Assembly: GCF_964199755.1 (NCBI RefSeq)
Contig: NC_133903.1
Coordinates: 5,845,001-5,909,000 of the forward strand
DNA length: 64,000 nucleotides
Source of the DNA: Larus michahellis
Lineage: Eukaryota; Chordata; Aves; Charadriiformes; Laridae
Direction: 5' to 3'
How positions within the stretch are numbered: the first letter of the stretch is position 1; each line of letters starts with the position of its first letter. The notes under the pieces were generated by a model that had not been told where the DNA came from, ran no database searches, and worked only from the letters and a program-made list of their open reading frames with translations. Of this stretch, positions 58,601 to 64,000 are shown in pieces. The position numbers and the translations under genes are program-made.

Positions 58601-61600
58601 GTTGAGCAGAGTTCATTAAGTTAAACTTTGTCTACCAATTTAGGAGAGTATTTCTCAGAGAGTGAAGGTAATGCCTCTGTTGGAATGTTTTTCGATAAAT
58701 AGCATAGGTGGCAGCAAGTACTTTTCTTAGAAGTATGCAAATGCAGATCAGAAATCAATATTTAATATTGTAATTGTAGTTTTTGAGAATTTCTACAACT
58801 TATGTATATTTTTAAAGCAGAAATTTCTACATGCTACTCAGAAGAACAGGAAGACTGTCATTGCACTGGACTGTAATTGTGTAGCCCATGCTTTTTTATA
58901 CTTTTTCAGCAAAGCAACTGTCTTCTGAAGATTTTAAAAGATTGGTACCTGGGTGGCTCCTCTGAAAGATATTTGTGTTTATATAGTTTACTGGTTCACT
59001 TGAGCAGATTTAATAAGGAAGTAAAATACAGAAATGTTTATAATTGGTTTATTGGTTTTACTTGGCTTTCAGAATTCTTAAATTTTAGAGAAGCTGAAGT
59101 ATAAAAGCTTGTGTGACAGCAAAATCACTTTTAAACTGTTTTATTGCAGAGAAGCACTGAGGTATATCATCAAAGGATGTGAGGGTGTTTTAGTCTGCAA
59201 AACTGCTTAAGTGTTACATTTAAAATTTACAAATCGCTGACCCCTTTGTGAAACACTGAGACAGACTGAAATGTCTGGCTTCTTTTTACATTTGACTACC
59301 TAGTGAATAATCTCCTTTTTCCTAGGCTGCTGGTTTAAGCACGCTGAATAGTATAATTGACATTTTGGTGTCTTTCTGCCAACTAATAGTGTCTGCATAT
59401 ATATAATTTTACAATAATAAGAACATATGATGCCTCCAAGAGAGTATTTACATTGGCTTTAAAAGACAGAACGTGTTCTAGAACTGAAGATGTATGATGC
59501 TGGGGAGTGTTCTGCGTGGTGGGAACTCTCTGCTGATGTTGCAGGCTGCTGAAATGTTGAAGAGGTGAAGAACAGCAGGATACTTTTGCAGGCTGTCTTC
59601 ATTATACTGGTTTTAATATGCTTTATGAGGGCTTTTCGGTTCTGCAGTTTATGGTCGAGATGAAGCAAAGTATGTAAGTACGTATTTCACTTTGAACATG
59701 TGAGGGATCTGTTGATCTGGGACTGGTCATTGGCTTACAGTCGATGCTGAACACGACACGTCATTTTTTAGTACTGTTAGCTTTCCAGGTGTAAATGCAA
59801 GAAACATGCTGGAACATCCTGAATGCAGAAATATTTTTGTTATGTATGTACTGGCACAAAATTGTGTCTGGATTCCGGATGCCTTGGGACAGAGCCAGAT
59901 TTTTAAATATTTTATTTTTTTTGGTCAATTTGGATAGTGAATATAATAGTATAGTGTCTTTTCCTGTCCCTGGAAATGCTGATTTTTAGTTTTATTTTAA
60001 GAAAGCATTTTATTTTCTTACTCAGAAGAAAAATAAACGTTAAAGGAAGAAGAAAGTCTGTGCTTGTTGGTTGTTTTTTTTTTTCACCCTTGTTTTTTTT
60101 CTCAGTTTATGGCCTGAAATATGCCATCAAAACTTTCTCTCTTTTGTCTCACAAATTCTAAGTTGAGAAATTGAGATGTGGAAGGTGGGTAGGGATCTTG
60201 AGGTAGTGAGGGTAAGAGAAGGGGAGAAACACACTGGTGTAAGTTGCCTTGGTATTGGCACAACGTGCTCACAGTAGAACTTCTTCCAGATAGCAGAACC
60301 GGTAAGTTACGTGAGTGTGTGTCTTTGTAGATGCGTGTATATATAAACCGGAGCTTTAGCTGATCAAATCTATAATGTAATGCTGTTGGTACAGGCAAAG
60401 CTCGAAGCTTTACAGTTAAAAACACATCCATTGCCTATCAGATGTGTGAAACGGATGCGTCTTTAAATGCCGTAAGGCTGGTGCTTCCCTGTAACCAGAA
60501 TAGTCTTTTGTCAAAACTCCTATTTTAACTGTTTTAATAAAATGTGGTGACTCTTGCATTTTCTCCTTTCATGGGAAACCAGAGTAAAAGAGAATTAAGC
60601 CCCGCCTGCTGCTTACATGCTAAACAGATGCAAATAAGAGCCCCCTCCCTCACAGTTGCATCCTCTCTCCTCTCGGGTTTCTACATTGTTTTGATTAAAG
60701 CGGTTCTATTGCCAACTCCCAGCCCAGAGGGCAGGTGAGAGGAAAAAAAATCCCTGATTACAGTTCAGTGATTAACATATCTTTTTGAGTTTGTAATGCC
60801 ATCATTTCACAGAAAACAAAGTTCCAGCAGCTTCACAGGGTATATAGGGTTGTCAGGCAAACATCAAAGTGGAAAAAGAAGAGTGGAGTTTATTTAAAAT
60901 ATAGTAGAAAGACTTAAAACATTCGTGCTAACCTATGAGAGCTATTAAAAATTTAAAAAAGCCTTTGAAGCTAAGCATTAAAGATTTAATAGTATTAATT
61001 GAATTAAGCTGTGGGAGTTAAGGATATGTAGACACATGTGTAAGTGTATGTATTCTAAGACATTATCTGTATTAAGGAAGCTAAGGTATTGAGAGTTGAA
61101 TTAATTGTACTCTGTTTATAAAGGCTACCTTAACAAAAACCTTTTCATTCTTGGTCTTAATTAGACTAGATACCATTATAACTGAAAGCGTAAACAAAAG
61201 TGCAGTGTACTTACTATCATTTTAAAAACTGCAGTGAAGCAGAGAAGACCAGACTTGGCATACCTGAACAAGGCAAAACAAGCAGAGTACTTTCTAATCT
61301 ACACTTTAAGGATAATTTTGTTTCTTTATATTATTAAGTCTGATTTTTTAAATTTTTTTTAAAATAACAAATACCTTTTCCTTTCACTGTTATGAGAACA
61401 ATAACTTAATACCGTTGTACTCCATAATACGGTTTCAGCCCTCCTCTTTTACCCCATGACACTCTGCCTGTAGTCCCAGCCACAAGTGTGGGCTTTTTTT
61501 GGTAGCTGTGCTTTCACGTTAGTTCATAATGTGTTTTCTCTTATGACTGACTGATTTTCGTCATTTTTAGCTTTTCTTATGTTTAGAACATTTCACTGTT

Positions 61601-64000
61601 ACGAAGACTTCTTGCTGGAGGAAGAAAGTGGTCCCTCCATAGCTTTGTAAATAGGTAATAGAAAAAATCAGAGTCAAGTCTCTGGACTGTAGTAATTGCA
61701 GTAGCCTGGTGTTGAGGGAACAATGTGTGGGGATTTTTGGGTTTTTCTTTTTTTTTGCAAATTGAAAACTTAATTCAAGACTTACCATATTTGACCTGGA
61801 CGTTAATGAGCAGGAAAAAGCCAGGTCCTTACGTCGTTAGCAGAACAATGGGCAATGAAAGCTTCTTGCAAATGTGCAGGTGGCTTGGCTAAGAAAGCTG
61901 ATGTCCAGAGGGGAGCAACATCAGATGGGGTTTGATTGGGATGGAAATACTGGTGTGTAGAGACACTACCAACCTCGTCAAGAGGGATAACAAAATTGAG
62001 GGTGATCTTAATACATTCATTTTTCCTCCTTCAGGAAGATGGTTGCTGACACTGTAAGGCAGGTTGTTTGAGCTCATCTTGCTGCAAATGTAGTTACTAA
62101 ATGATTCAGCATGATACCGTACCCACGCATTTTAGCAATATTGATGAATTCATTACCCTTCTGTTAGCTGATGGATGTTAATGGGCTAGAATTTCTTCTG
62201 TGCATTTGGACTAGATGGAATGCTCTTGAAAAATTATGAGAAAATGGAGTGGGCGAATTTTTAAGTCGCTTTCTTGTTCTGTTTATAAATCTAAAGAGAG
62301 AGAATGTTTTTAATGACTTGCTTTAAAACAGTGGTTAAAAGAATAATCAACAGTGCAGGGATATCGGGCAGCTATGGGAGGTACAAATAGTAGTAGTACT
62401 ACACGGGATTTACTTGCCCTTTTTTTTTTTTTTTTCCTAACGTCTCAAGCTATAATCTACTGCTTCAGAAATATCAGAGGCTTGAATTTTGGATTACACG
62501 TGGTAGGTATTGTCTTCTACAGTTGGACTCCTTACAGTGTATATGGAGTCTTGAGGACATACACAGAGTTGCTGACTGCAGAGTATCAAAGCTAAGAGGG
62601 TATAACGTGTTCTCTGTAAGAGCCCACTGGAAGAAAATGACCTTTAATGATGGAACAGGCACAGATGCTTTTTAGTAACAAGTCTTTGTCATCCTCTTTG
62701 AGAAGAGCAAGCTATCTCCCACTCAAATAATTTTCCGTCTAAATATCCAGAATAGATAAGAGAGTAGGTAGAATATTACTGCTGAAGGATAGGTTCAGAA
62801 GGATAGAGGAATTGTTATGATGACAGCTGAAAATTTCTGTGTATCTGCATGGGAGAATGTGGGATTCACTGGCATCTTCAAGCCAGACTTTTTTTTTTTC
62901 TTAATTCCAAAAAAAATCGTCAAAATAAAATAAACCAAAATAGTAACAAATCTTTGCATTTGTGTATAGGGATGATTCTTGCTAGTACCTGAATCAAGGA
63001 ATTGGAAAGTTTTAAGTCGGATAATGAGGGAAAATCCTTACATCATATGTGTTGTGTTTGGGCTTTTTTTTTTGTGGTGTGGTTGATGAACTTGAAAATA
63101 TAGCTCAAAATCAGGAACTGGGGCAGCACAGAAGTAGACCAAAGTGACTAGCAGTATTTTTGAGTGCTGTTTCATGGTAAGCAAAACCCAGTCTAAATCC
63201 AGGCTGCTGATGGCAGGGTTGTTTTGTCCTCTCCTCTGGTTGCACGTACTTTCTGCTCAGCAGTGCTCCTTTGGATGGAATTGCTTTTCCTGCTGAGGTG
63301 GTGATGTTAGACAGCTCTGTTAGGAAGAGAGAAGAGAGGTAGGGTTGTTTTGGAAAACATTTTGGAAACTGTGTGCACAGTATGAAAAGGTAAAAGATAT
63401 GGAGGAATAAGAGGGAAAGCTGAACAGCGAGTGCGCGGACAGCTATCTTAAGATGTTATCCAATTTTGAAAGAGTAGAGGACCAAATTTTCTTCTTTTCT
63501 GGGGCGGTCTTCAACATGAAACAAAATGAATGTGTTACTGTTACTAGCAGCTATGTAATAAAAGGAGATTTCCCAGAAAACCCAGTTGCAGTTCTTGCGC
63601 TGTTACCTGCTGAAAGCAAACCCCAAATCTAAACCATCGTCTCTGACTTTACCACCAATTTGAGCATTCAAGGTGCAGCCTTACGTTTTGCCTTCTGAAA
63701 TGTAACTGTAGATTGCTGTTGAAATGAATGTTACTTCCTGTATTTGTGGTGTACTTCAAAGTAATTAGAGTGACCTTGGGAGTAATTGGTTCCGTGACCT
63801 GATGTGTCAGAAAACCCAGCGATCCATCTCCCCCTTGCCTCCCCCGGTTTGTTGTACCAGCTCACTGAACTGATTCTATCTCGAGATCTGGCGTGAGGGG
63901 CAGGGAGGTGGCGTGTGAGGCAGAGTGGGTAGGAGCCGGACCTGCCTTCAGCAGCCCTCAGCCAGCTGAGAATCGAGTGTAACGTGAAGCCACATCCTCA
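52640..64000 (+). other. AT-rich DNA, probably first intron of the CpG-island gene (EPN2)
   Basis: From about 52.65 kb the sequence is uniformly AT-rich to the window end, with only short, unrelated open frames. The conserved ENTH-domain start of epsin-2 was looked for and not found. Homopolymer T or A runs occur (52699, 54349, 62418 and others). No transposon was recognised. GC rises again slightly after about 63.8 kb. Confidence 0.5.

Overview
The window is vertebrate nuclear DNA, most likely from a bird. The evidence is a CR1 LINE 3' end at about 20.24-20.51 kb, very GC-rich compact introns with canonical GT-AG junctions, and a gene order matching human 17p11.2 (SLC5A10, FAM83G, GRAP, then EPN2). 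Other sauropsids also carry CR1, so 'bird' is an inference. There is no sign of operons, phage, CRISPR or bacterial genes.

Layout. (1) 1-27.8 kb: SLC5A10 (SGLT5, a sodium-coupled mannose/fructose transporter) on the + strand. The last eight coding exons are present at 1414-1619, 3967-4102, 23405-23512, 23896-24046, 26322-26490, 26926-27141, 27320-27401 and 27589-27755, giving about 410 residues to the natural stop. The N-terminal third lies upstream of the window. (2) 1.7-19.2 kb: FAM83G (PAWS1) on the - strand, complete in five coding exons (19183-18689, 11973-11806, 8100-7976, 7160-5714, 2143-1724), predicted 884 residues. It is not simply nested: its last exon lies in one SLC5A10 intron, its other four exons lie in the next, and SLC5A10 exon 3967-4102 sits inside the last FAM83G intron. 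(3) 28.7-34.4 kb: GRAP on the - strand, complete in five exons and 217 residues (SH3-SH2-SH3). It is tail-to-tail with SLC5A10, with only 974 bases between the two stop codons. (4) 34.4-51.6 kb: intergenic DNA with no gene I can support. (5) 51.6-52.6 kb: a strong CpG island with a YY1-type initiator motif and a good splice donor at 52011. By synteny this is probably the promoter and non-coding first exon of EPN2 on the + strand. (6) 52.65-64 kb: an abrupt switch to AT-rich DNA without recognisable exons, probably the first intron of that gene.

Functionally these are unrelated neighbours: a kidney-type sugar transporter, a CK1-binding scaffold in BMP/WNT signalling, a haematopoietic Ras-pathway adaptor, and probably an endocytic adaptor. 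The main points of interest are the interleaved SLC5A10/FAM83G architecture, the convergent 3' ends of SLC5A10 and GRAP, an 89-base almost perfect hairpin palindrome at 21770-21858, and several AT-rich homeobox-motif islands in GC-rich introns. I found no clear evidence of a wholly new biological system.
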